Numbered from the stretch's first letter, positions 53,993 to 62,416 are shown. The stretch is DNA of 64,000 bases from Polymorphobacter multimanifer (GCF_014205635.1 NZ_JACIIV010000022.1:1-64000); one strand, 5' to 3'. The notes: generated by a model not told the origin, from the sequence alone. Numbers and translations are program-made.

Positions 53993-55144
53993 ATGTTGCC
54001 GATGTTCTTCGAATACGAGACGCTGCGGCTCATCTGGTGGCTGCTGATCGGCGTGCTGCTGATCGGCTTTGCGCTCACCGACGGCTTCGACCTGGGGGTG
54101 GGGGCGCTGCTGCCGTTCATCGCGCGCACCGACGAGGAGCGGCGGCTGGTGATCAATTCGATCGGCGCGACCTGGGAGGGCAACCAGGTGTGGTTCATCC
54201 TCGGCGGCGGGGCGATCTTCGCGGCCTGGCCGTTTGTGTATGCGATCAGCTTTTCCGGGCTGTATCTGGCGATGTTCGTGGTGCTGTGTGCCCTGATCCT
54301 GCGGCCGGTGGGGTTCAAGTACCGCTCGAAGCACAAGGACCCGAAATGGCGCGCGCGCTGGGATTGGGCGCTGTTCATCGGTGGCTTTGTGCCGGCCCTG
54401 GTGTTCGGGGTGGCGGTGGGGAATGTGCTTGCCGGGGTGCCGTTCACGCTCGACAGCGATCTGCGGTCGCGCTGGGAGGGGGGCTTGCTGGACCTGTTCA
54501 CGCCGCTGCCGCTGGTGGCGGGGCTGCTTTCGGTGGCGATGCTGGTGCTGCACGGGGCGGGATGGCTGAGCATCAAGATCGAGCAGGGGCCGGTGCTGGT
54601 GCGGGCGCGGCGCTGGGGGCAGGGGGCGGCGATTGCGGCGATCGCACTGTTTGCAGTGGGCGGGCTGATGCTGGCCTATGGCGATTATGGCTTCCGGCTG
54701 GTCGGCACGCCCGACACCAACGGGCCATCGAATCCGCTCTTTACCGGGGCGGAGGCGGCACCGGGGGCGTGGCTGGAGAATTACGGGCGCTATCCCTGGA
54801 TGCTGGCGGCGCCGGTGATGGGCTTTGCCGGGCCGCTGGTGGCGCTTCTCGGCATCGTGCGGCGGGCCGACCTGCCGGTGTTCCTGGGGTCGTCGCTGGC
54901 GGTGATCGGCACGATCGGCACAGCGGGGCTTTCGATGTTTCCGTTCATGCTGCCGAGCTCGGTGCAGCCGGCGGCGAGCCTGACGGTGTGGAATGCCTCG
55001 TCGAGTGCCATGACGCTGTGGATCATGCTGATCGTGACCGCGATCTTCCTGCCGCTGGTGCTGCTCTATACCGCCTGGGTTTTCCGCGTCCTGTTCGGGC
55101 GGATCACCACCGAGCAGGTGCGCAACAACCCCGATTTTTATTGA
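53993..55144 (+). CDS. cydB: cytochrome bd ubiquinol oxidase subunit II
   Basis: CydB is the second core subunit. The 383-residue protein shows LIWWLLIGVLLIGFALTDGFDLGVGALLPF, quoted here in parts as LIWWLLIGVLLIGF and ALTDGFDLGVGALLPF, then NSIGATWEGNQVWFILGGGA and the C-terminal FPFMLPSSVQPAASLTVWNA. Length and helix pattern (nine helices) fit the family. It starts five bases after cydA and is followed nine bases later by cydX. Confidence 0.97.
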   Translation: MLPMFFEYETLRLIWWLLIGVLLIGFALTDGFDLGVGALLPFIARTDEERRLVINSIGATWEGNQVWFILGGGAIFAAWPFVYAISFSGLYLAMFVVLCALILRPVGFKYRSKHKDPKWRARWDWALFIGGFVPALVFGVAVGNVLAGVPFTLDSDLRSRWEGGLLDLFTPLPLVAGLLSVAMLVLHGAGWLSIKIEQGPVLVRARRWGQGAAIAAIALFAVGGLMLAYGDYGFRLVGTPDTNGPSNPLFTGAEAAPGAWLENYGRYPWMLAAPVMGFAGPLVALLGIVRRADLPVFLGSSLAVIGTIGTAGLSMFPFMLPSSVQPAASLTVWNASSSAMTLWIMLIVTAIFLPLVLLYTAWVFRVLFGRITTEQVRNNPDFY

Positions 55145-55153
55145 GGTCAGCCC

Positions 55154-55276
55154 ATGTGGTATTTCACCTGGATTCTCGGCCTCGGGCTTGCAGTGGTGTT
55201 CGGCATCGTCAACGGGCTTTGGCATGAATATCATGCCGACGATGAGCTGGATGAGGATCTGCCCGGGCAGGACTGA
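55154..55276 (+). CDS. cydX: cytochrome bd-I oxidase subunit CydX
   Basis: This 40-residue single-helix protein reads MWYFTWILGLGLAVVFGIVN with GLWHEYHADDELDEDLPGQD after it. The MWYFxWxLG start is diagnostic of CydX, the small subunit that stabilises the haems of bd oxidase. It sits nine bases downstream of cydB. The C-terminal half is more acidic than in E. coli. It is easily missed because of its size. Confidence 0.95.
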   Translation: MWYFTWILGLGLAVVFGIVNGLWHEYHADDELDEDLPGQD

Positions 55277-55334
55277 TTGACTCGGCCATGCGCCCGGCCC
55301 CAGTGGAGCGAAAAATCCGGGGGTGGGACACGAT

Positions 55335-56576
55335 ATGGCCGAGGTTAGTGCGAGTGCAGCGCCCACCGACAAGGGAGCGCGCTGGCTGCTGATTGCGCTG
55401 CTGTTTGCCGGCACCGCGCTCAATTATGTCGACCGGCAGGTGCTGGCGCTGCTGAAGCCCACATTGGAGGCCGAATTCGGCTGGTCCGACACCGATTTCG
55501 CGCATCTTGGGAGCGTGTTCCAGCTTTCGGCGGCAGGGGCGCTGCTGTTCGTCGGCTGGTTTGTCGACAAGTTCGGCGTGCGTTTTGCCTATGGGCTGGC
55601 GGTGGCGGTGTGGAGCCTCGCCGGCATCTGCCATGCTGCGGCGCGCACGGTGAGCCAGTTCGTGATCGCGCGCGCCGTGCTGGCGGTGGCGGAGAGCGTG
55701 AACACGCCGGCCGCGGTGAAGGCGGCGGCGACCTATCTGCCGCTGAAGGAGCGGTCGCTCGGGCTGGGGCTGGTCAACACCGCGCCCAACATCGGAGCCA
55801 TTCTCACGCCGCTGCTGATTCCGCCGCTGGCGCTGGCGTTCGGCTGGCAGAGCGCCTTCATCATCACCGGCGCGCTGGGGTTCATCTGGCTGGGGTTCTG
55901 GATTGCCGGCACGCGGCGGCTGAAGCCGCTGATCGCCGTTGTGCCGGGCAAGCCGGTGGCGACGATCAAATGGTCCGAACTGCTCAGCGATCGGCGCAGC
56001 TGGGCGGTGATCGGCGCCAAGGCGCTCACCGATTGCGTGTGGTGGTTTTTGCTGTTCTGGACGCCCGACCTGTTTGCGCGCGTGTTCCGGATGAGCCAGG
56101 CCGAGCTGGGGGGGCCGATTGCGCTCATCTACACGATGGCCGCACTCGGCGCGCTTTCCAGCGGGCTGCTGTTTCCGCGGCTGATCGAGCGCGGGATGAG
56201 CGTCAATGCGGCGCGAAAGTCTTCGATGCTGTTCTATGCGGTGCTGATCCTGCCGATCTCGCTGGCGCTGACGGCATCGAGCCCATGGACGGCGGCGCTG
56301 CTGATCGGGCTGGCGCTTTTTGCGCACCAGGGCTTTTCCACCAACATCTTCGGGATGACCGCCGATATCGTGCCGGCGGCGCGGGTGGGGAGCGTGATGG
56401 CAGCGGGTGCGGTGGCGGGCAATCTGACCGGGCTGGGGATCATCGAGCTGACGGGGTGGAGCCTGACGAACGGGATCGGCTATTGGCCGATGTTCGCGAT
56501 TGCGTCGGGAGCGTATCTGGCGGCGCTGGCGCTGATCCAGCTGATTTTGCCGCGGCTGGTGGCGGAGCAGGAATAG
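55335..56576 (+). CDS. MFS transporter (ACS family-like)
   Basis: The 413-residue protein is a 12-helix major facilitator. Signature positions are WLLIALLFAGTALNYVDRQV with the NYxDR of the anion:cation symporter (hexuronate/phthalate) group, the GWFVDKFGVRFAYGLAVAVW A-motif region, and the second-half FPRLIERGMSVNAARK. It probably imports an organic acid with protons. The ATG of MAEVSASA was chosen; a GTG four codons earlier is possible. It starts 58 bases after cydX without a functional link, and ends 31 bases before copy 2 of the hairpin repeat. Confidence 0.9.
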   Translation: MAEVSASAAPTDKGARWLLIALLFAGTALNYVDRQVLALLKPTLEAEFGWSDTDFAHLGSVFQLSAAGALLFVGWFVDKFGVRFAYGLAVAVWSLAGICHAAARTVSQFVIARAVLAVAESVNTPAAVKAAATYLPLKERSLGLGLVNTAPNIGAILTPLLIPPLALAFGWQSAFIITGALGFIWLGFWIAGTRRLKPLIAVVPGKPVATIKWSELLSDRRSWAVIGAKALTDCVWWFLLFWTPDLFARVFRMSQAELGGPIALIYTMAALGALSSGLLFPRLIERGMSVNAARKSSMLFYAVLILPISLALTASSPWTAALLIGLALFAHQGFSTNIFGMTADIVPAARVGSVMAAGAVAGNLTGLGIIELTGWSLTNGIGYWPMFAIASGAYLAALALIQLILPRLVAEQE

Positions 56577-56607
56577 GCGCCGACTGTAGAGATTATGCGC
56601 CACCAAC

Positions 56608-56648
56608 GGGGTCTGGGGCCCGAGGCCCCAGCCGCCGGAGGCCTGCTT
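56608..56648. repeat. 41-base hairpin repeat, copy 2
   Basis: Copy 2 begins GGGGTC, has a perfect hairpin (TGGGGCC-CGA-GGCCCCA) and ends in the same 19-base tail as copy 1 at 16339-16379. The central stem differs from copy 1 but remains complementary. Here it lies between the MFS gene and the sirtuin gene and its last two bases form part of the sirtuin stop codon. It may act as a terminator on either strand. Confidence 0.8.
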
Positions 56649-57336
56649 ACTTCAGCACTTCCTCCACCCAGGCCGGCACGAGCACGCCGGCCGGGCCGCG
56701 ACGGCTTTCGTTGAAGGCGGGGCTGCCTGCGCTGTCGTCGAGGTTGAGTTCGAGGGTGCGGGCGCCGGCCCCTGCCGCGGTGGCGACGAAGCCGGCGGCG
56801 GGGTAGACGGCGCCCGAGGTGCCGATCGAGACGAAGAGCTGGCAGCGGGCGAGGGCGGGGAGGATGAGCTCCATGTCGTAGGGCATCTCGCCGAACCAGA
56901 CGATGTCGGGGCGCAGCCGGCCGGGGATGTGGCAGCGCGGGCAGCTGTGGGGGACGCCGAGGGGCCCGTCCCATTCGGGGGCGGCGCGGCAGATTGTGCA
57001 CAGCGCCCGCTTCAATTCGCCGTGCATGTGGACGAGGCGCTGCGAGCCGGCGCGCTCGTGGAGATCGTCGACATTCTGGGTGACGAGGAGGAAATCTTCG
57101 CCCAGCGCTGCTTCGAGGCGGGCGAGGGCGAAATGGGCGGGGTTGGGGTGGACGTGCGCGAGGAAGGCGCGGCGTTCGTCGTAGAAGCGCTGGACGAGGG
57201 CGGGGTTGCGGCGGAAGCCGGCGGGGGTGGCGACGTCTTCGATCGCATGGCCTTCCCACAGGCCGTCGCTGCCGCGGAAGGTGGGAACGCCGCTTTCCGC
57301 CGAGATGCCCGCCCCTGTCAGAACCACGATCCGCAT
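56647..57336 (-). CDS. cobB: NAD-dependent protein deacylase (sirtuin)
   Basis: The protein of about 229 residues is a class III sirtuin that removes acetyl or succinyl groups from lysine using NAD. Visible are the NAD-binding VVLTGAGISAESGVPTFRG, LVTQNVDDLHERAGS, the catalytic His in LVHMHGELKRA, four zinc-binding cysteines (CTIC and CPRC), and PDIVWFGEMPYDM with the Tyr/Arg-type acyl pocket of the SirT5-like group only partly discernible. A start three codons earlier (MGGMRIV) is possible. It is divergent from dapB (51 bases) and ends inside the hairpin repeat. Confidence 0.95.
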   Translation of the reverse strand: MRIVVLTGAGISAESGVPTFRGSDGLWEGHAIEDVATPAGFRRNPALVQRFYDERRAFLAHVHPNPAHFALARLEAALGEDFLLVTQNVDDLHERAGSQRLVHMHGELKRALCTICRAAPEWDGPLGVPHSCPRCHIPGRLRPDIVWFGEMPYDMELILPALARCQLFVSIGTSGAVYPAAGFVATAAGAGARTLELNLDDSAGSPAFNESRRGPAGVLVPAWVEEVLK

Positions 57337-57387
57337 GCCGCCCATATGCCGCTTGCAAGCGCGGTTGCGAACCCCCATCACGTTTTC

Positions 57388-58188
57388 ATGACAATTAGCT
57401 TGGGCATATTGGGCGCAGGCGGGCGCATGGGGGCCGCCCTTCTGGCGGAGATTGCCGGGATGCCGGGCGTGACGCTGGCCGGGGCCATCGAGCGCGCGGA
57501 GCATGCGGGCATCGGCAAGCCGGTGGGGGCGGCGTATCCGCCGAGCCTGACGCTGGGGAGCAACCCGGGGCCGCTGGCGCGGGCGGCGGATGTGCTGATC
57601 GATTTCAGCTCGCCGGCGGCACTTGAGGCAACGCTCGATTCGGCGTGCGAGGGGCGGGCGGCGGTGGTGATCGGCACCACCGGGCTGCAGGCGGAGCATC
57701 ATGCGCTGATCGACCGGGCGGCGCGCAACATCGCTGTGCTGCAATCGGCCAATACGTCACTGGGGGTGACGCTGCTGGCGCGGCTGGTGGCGCAGGCGGC
57801 GGCGGCACTGGGCGAGGATTGGGACATCGAGATTGCCGAGCTGCACCACCGATACAAGCTCGATGCGCCTTCGGGCACGGCGCTGGCGCTGGGGCAGGCG
57901 GCGGCGGAGGGGCGCGGGATCGACCTGGCCGCGCACAGCGAGCGGGGGCGTGATGGCGATGCGAAGCGGGAGCCTGGCAGCATCGGCTTTGCCAGCCTGC
58001 GCGGCGGCTCGGCTGCCGGGGACCACATGGTGCTGTTCGCCGGCGATGGCGAGCGGCTGGAGCTGGTGCACCGGGCAGAAAGCCGGATCATCTTTGCGCG
58101 CGGGGCGCTGCGGGCGGCGACGTGGCTCGCGGGCAAGCCGGCGGGGCGTTATACGATGGATGATGTGCTGGGATTGCCGGCACGGTAG
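57388..58188 (+). CDS. dapB: 4-hydroxy-tetrahydrodipicolinate reductase
   Basis: DapB reduces hydroxy-tetrahydrodipicolinate in the lysine and diaminopimelate pathway. The 266-residue protein has the cofactor motif GILGAGGRMGAALL, VLIDFSSPAALEATL, VIGTTGL, the catalytic ELHHRYKLDAPSGTALAL, and PGSIGFASLRGG. The ATG at 57388 gives the family start MTISLGIL; the frame runs upstream over the sirtuin gene without similarity. No other dap gene is in the window. Its 3' end overlaps the convergent DUF2244 gene by 40 bases. Confidence 0.97.
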   Translation: MTISLGILGAGGRMGAALLAEIAGMPGVTLAGAIERAEHAGIGKPVGAAYPPSLTLGSNPGPLARAADVLIDFSSPAALEATLDSACEGRAAVVIGTTGLQAEHHALIDRAARNIAVLQSANTSLGVTLLARLVAQAAAALGEDWDIEIAELHHRYKLDAPSGTALALGQAAAEGRGIDLAAHSERGRDGDAKREPGSIGFASLRGGSAAGDHMVLFAGDGERLELVHRAESRIIFARGALRAATWLAGKPAGRYTMDDVLGLPAR

Positions 58189-58634
58189 TCGGCGAGCACC
58201 GCAGTGATGAGCGCGCCGACTTCGCGGCGCTCGCGTGGGGAGAGGAAGCGGCCGACGCTGACGCGGCGTTCGCGGGCGGCGAGCCAGAGCTTGACGTCGC
58301 CGAGCGCAGTTTCCTCGAGGTGGACGCGGGTCCAATAGGGTTCGAAGCCGAAGCGGCGTTCGGCGCCTTGCGCGCTGACGCGGAGCAGCTCGAGGTGATC
58401 ATCGGCGAGCAGCAGGCGTTCATGTCCTTTGCCCGAGGCATAGGAGGCGCGGAACGCCCACCAGAGCAGGCCGACATCGAGCGCCATGAAGGGCAGGATG
58501 GGCCAGGCACCCAGCGCCAGAAAGCGGAGGCCGCCGAGGAAGAAGAGGAGGCCGACACCGCCGACGACCCAAGGCATGTGGCGCCGGTCGAACGACCGGT
58601 TGGGAGTGAGGGTGAGATCGAGCACCGGCGGCAT
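58149..58634 (-). CDS. DUF2244 domain-containing membrane protein
   Basis: The 161-residue protein has DUF2244 features. LDLTLTPNRSFDRRHMPWVV is followed by two hydrophobic helices (GGVGLLFFLGGLRFLALG and PILPFMALDVGLLWWAF) and then a cytoplasmic domain (LELLRVSAQGAERRFGFEPY, VSVGRFLSPRERREVGALI). Family members are often encoded near cytochrome oxidase genes; here cydABX is 3 kb away, separated by other genes. Function is unknown. It overlaps the dapB 3' end by 40 bases and is divergent from nth (29 bases). Confidence 0.9.
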   Translation of the reverse strand: MPPVLDLTLTPNRSFDRRHMPWVVGGVGLLFFLGGLRFLALGAWPILPFMALDVGLLWWAFRASYASGKGHERLLLADDHLELLRVSAQGAERRFGFEPYWTRVHLEETALGDVKLWLAARERRVSVGRFLSPRERREVGALITAVLADYRAGNPSTSSIV

Positions 58635-58663
58635 GATGGCATTCTAGCGCGGGGACTCTGGAC

Positions 58664-59389
58664 ATGCATCCGTCACGCCGTCACACCCGGGACATGCAGT
58701 CGAAAAAGATGTCCCGCACCAAGGTGGAGGCGTTCTACGCGACGCTCGCCGGCCTGCACGCCGAGCCGCGGACCGAGCTTGAGTATGTGAATGCCTATAC
58801 GCTGCTGGTGGCGGTGGTGCTCTCGGCGCAATCGACCGATGTGGGGGTAAACAAGGCGACGCGCGGGCTGTTTGCGGAAGCCGATACGCCAGAGAAGATG
58901 CTGGCGCTCGGCGAGGAACGGGTGCGCGAGCACGTCAGGACGATCGGGCTGTTCAACACCAAGGCAAAGAATGTGATCGCCCTGTCGCAGCTGCTGGTGG
59001 AGCGGCACGGCGGCGCGGTGCCGGCGGACCGCGAGGCCCTGGAGGCGCTGCCGGGCGTCGGGCGCAAGACGGCCAATGTGGTGCTCAACGAGGCGTTCGG
59101 GCACGAGACCTGTGCAGTGGATACGCACATCTTCCGGGTGGCGAACCGGACCGGGCTCGGGCCGGGCAGGACGCCACTGGCGGTGGAGCTGGCGGTGATG
59201 GCGGCAACGCCGAAGCGCTTCCGGCGGCATGCACATCATTGGCTGATCTTGCACGGCCGCTACGTGTGCGTGGCGCGAAAGCCGAAATGTGGTGAGTGCC
59301 CGGTATATGCGAGCTGCAACTGGCCTGAAAAGCCGAAAGGAAATTCAGTTGCTGTTCAGACCGCCGATGATATCCCGGTCCAACAGTGA
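58664..59389 (+). CDS. nth: endonuclease III
   Basis: Nth is a DNA glycosylase/AP lyase that removes oxidised pyrimidines. The protein of up to 241 residues has the helix-hairpin-helix EALPGVGRKTANVVL with the catalytic Lys, the catalytic Asp in CAVDTHIFRVANR, and a [4Fe-4S] site C-x6-C-x2-C-x5-C in CVARKPKCGECPVYASC. The N-terminus is uncertain: ATGs at codons 11 and 16 would give proteins nearer the normal length of about 215. A hairpin terminator follows. Confidence 0.97.
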   Translation: MHPSRRHTRDMQSKKMSRTKVEAFYATLAGLHAEPRTELEYVNAYTLLVAVVLSAQSTDVGVNKATRGLFAEADTPEKMLALGEERVREHVRTIGLFNTKAKNVIALSQLLVERHGGAVPADREALEALPGVGRKTANVVLNEAFGHETCAVDTHIFRVANRTGLGPGRTPLAVELAVMAATPKRFRRHAHHWLILHGRYVCVARKPKCGECPVYASCNWPEKPKGNSVAVQTADDIPVQQ

Positions 59390-59408
59390 TGGTAGCGTAG
59401 CGTAGACA

Positions 59409-59435
59409 GGGGCGGCCAGCGTATCGGGCCGCCCC
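59409..59435 (+). terminator. hairpin terminator after nth
   Basis: A perfect 9-bp stem (GGGGCGGCC / GGCCGCCCC) with a 9-base loop lies 20 bases after the nth stop. The following GTATTTC is only weakly T-rich, so termination may be partial. Confidence 0.65.
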
Positions 59436-59468
59436 GTATTTCAGACCTTCCGCATTGGGGATATTGCT

Positions 59469-59846
59469 ATGGTCCGCGCCTTTCTTGTTTCTATGGTGGC
59501 CGTTCTGGCAGTTGGCGGTTGCACAACTCGGCCCCCCGAGGCGGTGGCCGCGCTAACGCCGACCGGTGAGGCGGTGAACTGCCTGCTGGTGCAGAATATC
59601 CGCGAGACGCGAGTGATCGACGATCAGACGATCGACTTTTACACGCGCAACGGCGATGTGTATCGCAACCGGCTACCGAATGGCTGCCCACAGCTCGGTT
59701 TCGAACGGGCTTTCTCCTATCAGACGAGCGTCAACCAGCTCTGCAATGTGGACATCATCACGGTTCTGATGACGACCAGCCCCCTGCAACGCGGCGCCAG
59801 TTGCGGGTTGGGCAAGTTCACGCCGATCGCGAAGCCGGCGCCATAG
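59469..59846 (+). CDS. small lipoprotein (DUF6491-like)
   Basis: The 125-residue protein has a lipobox ([12 protein letters not shown]). Its body reads [41 protein letters not shown] and ends near [12 protein letters not shown]. Four further cysteines suggest two disulfides. This pattern (NIRxTxVxDDQTI...G..YRNxLxxxCPxL) resembles the DUF6491 family of small exported proteins in sphingomonads. It has no functional assignment. It is the last chromosomal gene before the tRNA and the island. Confidence 0.82.
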   Translation: MVRAFLVSMVAVLAVGGCTTRPPEAVAALTPTGEAVNCLLVQNIRETRVIDDQTIDFYTRNGDVYRNRLPNGCPQLGFERAFSYQTSVNQLCNVDIITVLMTTSPLQRGASCGLGKFTPIAKPAP

Positions 59847-59889
59847 GGTCTGGCAAAAGCCGGGAGCGGCTGCTAACAGGCGTTTTCAA

Positions 59890-59966
59890 GCATCCGTAGC
59901 TCAGCTGGATAGAGTACTGCCCTCCGAAGGCAGGGGTCACAGGTTCGAATCCTGTCGGGTGCACCA
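59890..59966 (+). tRNA. tRNA-Arg (anticodon CCG)
   Basis: The 77-base cloverleaf has acceptor GCATCCG/CGGGTGC (one G-U pair) and an encoded CCA end. The D-arm is GCTCAGCTGGATAGAGT, the anticodon stem CTGCC/GGCAG with loop CTCCGAA (anticodon CCG, reading CGG), and the T-arm ACAGG-TTCGAAT-CCTGT. tRNA-Arg genes are common attachment sites for integrative elements, and the DNA to its right changes character. No integrase gene is seen in the adjacent kilobases. Confidence 0.97.
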
Positions 59967-60279
59967 TAAAATCAAAGAGTTACCGAAACCCCGATTGCAG
60001 CGTACGGAATTTGTACGGAAAAATGGGGTAGTCATGTCGCGATTGTCTTTTTCAGCGGGGTTCAGGTTCAAACCCTGATGCGCCCAAAGTTTTCTCAACG
60101 GTCGAGACGCCACAGCGTCAACAAATCCGTCCCTTATAGGTGCCACCCGGAGCCGTTGAAAATGGCCAGCCGCACTTGGAGATGGCTTGCTAAGGCCTAA
60201 CGGGCGGGGGCCAAAGTGCATTTTATTGGGCGTTGGATAGTGATATTCTCCCAGCCCATGAATCCCTGCCGAAACCCGA
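59967..60279. other. tRNA-proximal island boundary, non-coding
   Basis: These 313 bases hold no credible gene. They contain the direct repeat GTACGGAA (60002-60009 and 60013-60020), a T-arm-like tRNA remnant at 60062-60086 and AT-richer sequence than the chromosome to the left. This is what an element end next to a tRNA often looks like after rearrangement. A frame running back over the tRNA is spurious. Confidence 0.5.
60062..60086 (+). other. tRNA 3' end-like fragment (possible att remnant)
   Basis: TCAGG-TTCAAAC-CCTGA forms a perfect 5-bp T-arm with a 7-base loop, followed by TGCGCCCA, which looks like the 3' half of an acceptor stem. No D-arm or anticodon arm precedes it. It may be a relic of another integration event at a tRNA gene or of a displaced tRNA end. 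Confidence 0.5.
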
Positions 60280-61506
60280 ATGAAATTTTCGCGGCTTGCC
60301 ACCGCCAAAGAAGCCATTGCTGACATCATGCTAGCGCCAGACCGCAGATGGAGCATCTTCGAAGATCTGGCGAATCAGCACTGTCCCGACGACATTCGGC
60401 GTGGCCGCGCGCAAATTCGCGATGAACTTGCCGTTTGCGAGGCCTGGATCGAACGTTGGACCACGCGGCTGAATCGTATCCGGCGGATTGCGATTGCCGT
60501 CGTCGCCACTTCTATCGCCGTCATGGTCGCAAACGCGTTCGGTCTTTGGCCATCAGGGCCATGGCTCACTGTTGCCGCTGGTTCCGTACTGGTGTGGGGG
60601 ATTTGCGTAGCGGCACCGGTATGGTTGCAAATGCCATTCCTGGGTTGGTCGAAGCGGTTTCCGTTGAACGATGAGCGGCTGGACGCCCTGAAGGCATACC
60701 TCTCGGCAGCAGCGGCCAGTACGGAACCCTTGCATGACCACGATGGCAATGCGGTTGCCTCGGATTTTTTGATGAACCCATGGGCTGTTTTGCTATTCTC
60801 GGAACGCGAAGAAATCCGGCAGCTGCCGACGTTCGGCTCGAAAGGGCTTCGCCGCGTCCGCTACGCCAAGTGGCTCACTACAGACAGGCCGTTCGCGAAC
60901 GAATTGCCTCAGGTCATGGGCACCGCCGCGCCCCCCGTCACGATTCTCCTCGATCGCAGTGTTACGAACATCGATCGACGAACCCAGCATCTGACAGTGG
61001 AGCAGCGAAGCACCACGATCCAGACCAACAACCATTTCCAATTCATTACCCAGATTAGCGCTCAGGCCGACGCTATGGCGCGAAGGGCGCCAGAAGACGG
61101 GCGGACTGAACACGACGCTAGCCCTGCTAAAGTCCGCTGGCCTTGCACGTTCGAGGATGCCGATTTCCTTATCCGACTTCAGATATTTGAAACCACCGCA
61201 CTTTGCGAAGCGAAGCAAAGGGTCGAGCCACACCAGATCAAGAAGTATGTCATTGCCGTATTGACAGCGCGGCGTCTCTGGCTCGCCAACCCAACCAAGG
61301 ATATCGCCTCGGTCGCAGAGGAGATTGGCGAGCTGGTCAAATCAAACACGGATGGCTGGGCTGGATTGCGAAAATCTGATTCGATCGATTGGATAAAGCC
61401 GGTGATCAGCGGCACCGGCAACTACGCTTTCGTCAAGGAAGTGTTCAGCGCGATATCCTATGATACAGCCGAATACGACAACGCACAGTATCGTCTATTA
61501 TTGTAA
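60280..61506 (+). CDS. two-helix membrane protein of unknown function (island)
   Basis: The 408-residue protein belongs to no family I recognise. Residues 1-66 are cytoplasmic and charged (WSIFEDLANQHCPDDIRRGR). Two helices follow at about 68-90 and 94-116. A region of about 290 residues is probably cytoplasmic: an aspartate/proline linker, a beta-rich segment with VTILLDRSVTNIDRRTQHL and QTNNHFQFITQISAQADAM, and a C-terminal helical part. Composition is lower in GC and less alanine-rich than the chromosomal genes. It is the first gene after the tRNA and could be a cargo or defence gene. Nothing in the sequence identifies a catalytic site. Confidence 0.75.
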   Translation: MKFSRLATAKEAIADIMLAPDRRWSIFEDLANQHCPDDIRRGRAQIRDELAVCEAWIERWTTRLNRIRRIAIAVVATSIAVMVANAFGLWPSGPWLTVAAGSVLVWGICVAAPVWLQMPFLGWSKRFPLNDERLDALKAYLSAAAASTEPLHDHDGNAVASDFLMNPWAVLLFSEREEIRQLPTFGSKGLRRVRYAKWLTTDRPFANELPQVMGTAAPPVTILLDRSVTNIDRRTQHLTVEQRSTTIQTNNHFQFITQISAQADAMARRAPEDGRTEHDASPAKVRWPCTFEDADFLIRLQIFETTALCEAKQRVEPHQIKKYVIAVLTARRLWLANPTKDIASVAEEIGELVKSNTDGWAGLRKSDSIDWIKPVISGTGNYAFVKEVFSAISYDTAEYDNAQYRLLL

Positions 61507-61580
61507 TAATGCGCGATAAGCACCTGTTCCCATAGACTTGCTGGACCCAAATTGACCTTTCGCAATTGTGCGAGAGGAGA

Positions 61581-61814
61581 ATGGACGTGCACCCATCAGA
61601 ACCAGACGGATTGGTCTCGATAAGGGCATTGATGTCGCTCATTTCGGTCACCAGCCGGGCTACGGTCTACAAGTATATCAACGAGGTTCCCGACTTTCCG
61701 CAGCCTTGCCAATTCGGCGTTCGCCGGGGCCGGGTCCGGTTCAAGGCATCCGACGTCAGCCGCTACATCGAATCCCTGCCATCAAAGCCCAAGCGGAACG
61801 AACGACGGGATTGA
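61581..61814 (+). CDS. AlpA-like / MerR-fold transcriptional regulator
   Basis: The 77-residue protein resembles the AlpA/excisionase family: GLVSIRALMSLISVTSRATVYKYI (helix-turn-helix), VPDFPQPCQFGVRRGRVRFKA and SDVSRYIESL. In integrative elements such proteins regulate excision or the integrase gene. The ATG has an excellent GAGAGGAGA ribosome-binding site. Its presence supports the element being a mobile island rather than chromosomal DNA. Confidence 0.88.
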   Translation: MDVHPSEPDGLVSIRALMSLISVTSRATVYKYINEVPDFPQPCQFGVRRGRVRFKASDVSRYIESLPSKPKRNERRD

Positions 61815-61918
61815 ACTGCAGTCGATTGCTTCCCTGTCGGCGCCTCGCCGCGCGAGGTCAAATCGTCAGCGCGCTTTGGCCATCGCCTATTCTCACAATC
61901 TCAACCTGAGGATTTGTC

Positions 61919-62416
61919 ATGAAACACGCCCCCAACCTTATCCTTGAAATCTTCGCCTCAGACGATTTTCAGCACAAGCTGATCGCTCCAATGATTGATG
62001 CATTTGTGAGCCGTCTCAGCCGGCCGGGAGACGACGGCAAAACCTACCGCTCGTTCATCCTGGATTGGTTGTATTTGGAACGCCCGATGCTCGACCGCTT
62101 CATTGGCGAGCGGTTCAATGTCCAGTTCGAAGGCCCGGCACTCAACGTTGACGGGATCGACTACCCCCTCGGCGGTTACATTGAACGTCAAATTGAATGG
62201 GTCAAGATCGACCCGGTTGAGGCAATTGCCTTGCGCACCAGACTGCGTGCGGCAGTCGATGCCGTGGTCACGGAGTGGATGGGCGGAAAGCCCATGAAAT
62301 TCCTTCCTGCGGTCGTGGTGAAAACCATGCTTGATCGTGCGGCAGCGGATGCCAAAGACGCGCAGACCATCCGCGACTTCCTGGGCTCCACCGCAAAGCC
62401 CGAGGGAGACCGCTGA
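61919..62416 (+). CDS. island protein of unknown function
   Basis: The 165-residue protein is mainly helical with acidic and basic patches: LILEIFASDDFQHKLIAPMI, SFILDWLYLERPMLDRFIGE, VDGIDYPLGGYIERQIEWV and FLPAVVVKTMLDRAAADAK. I recognise no domain. It lies 104 bases after the regulator gene, and its TGA shares a base with the next ATG (TGATG). Its position upstream of a coupling protein suggests a role in DNA transfer or its control, but this is inference. Confidence 0.7.
   Translation: MKHAPNLILEIFASDDFQHKLIAPMIDAFVSRLSRPGDDGKTYRSFILDWLYLERPMLDRFIGERFNVQFEGPALNVDGIDYPLGGYIERQIEWVKIDPVEAIALRTRLRAAVDAVVTEWMGGKPMKFLPAVVVKTMLDRAAADAKDAQTIRDFLGSTAKPEGDR

Noticed and set aside
59937-60356. A minus-strand frame of 139 codons over the tRNA boundary.
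   Set aside because: Its C-terminus (CTRQDSNL) is the known artefact of reading back over a tRNA 3' end; its interior also crosses the tRNA-like T-arm, giving HQGLNLN.
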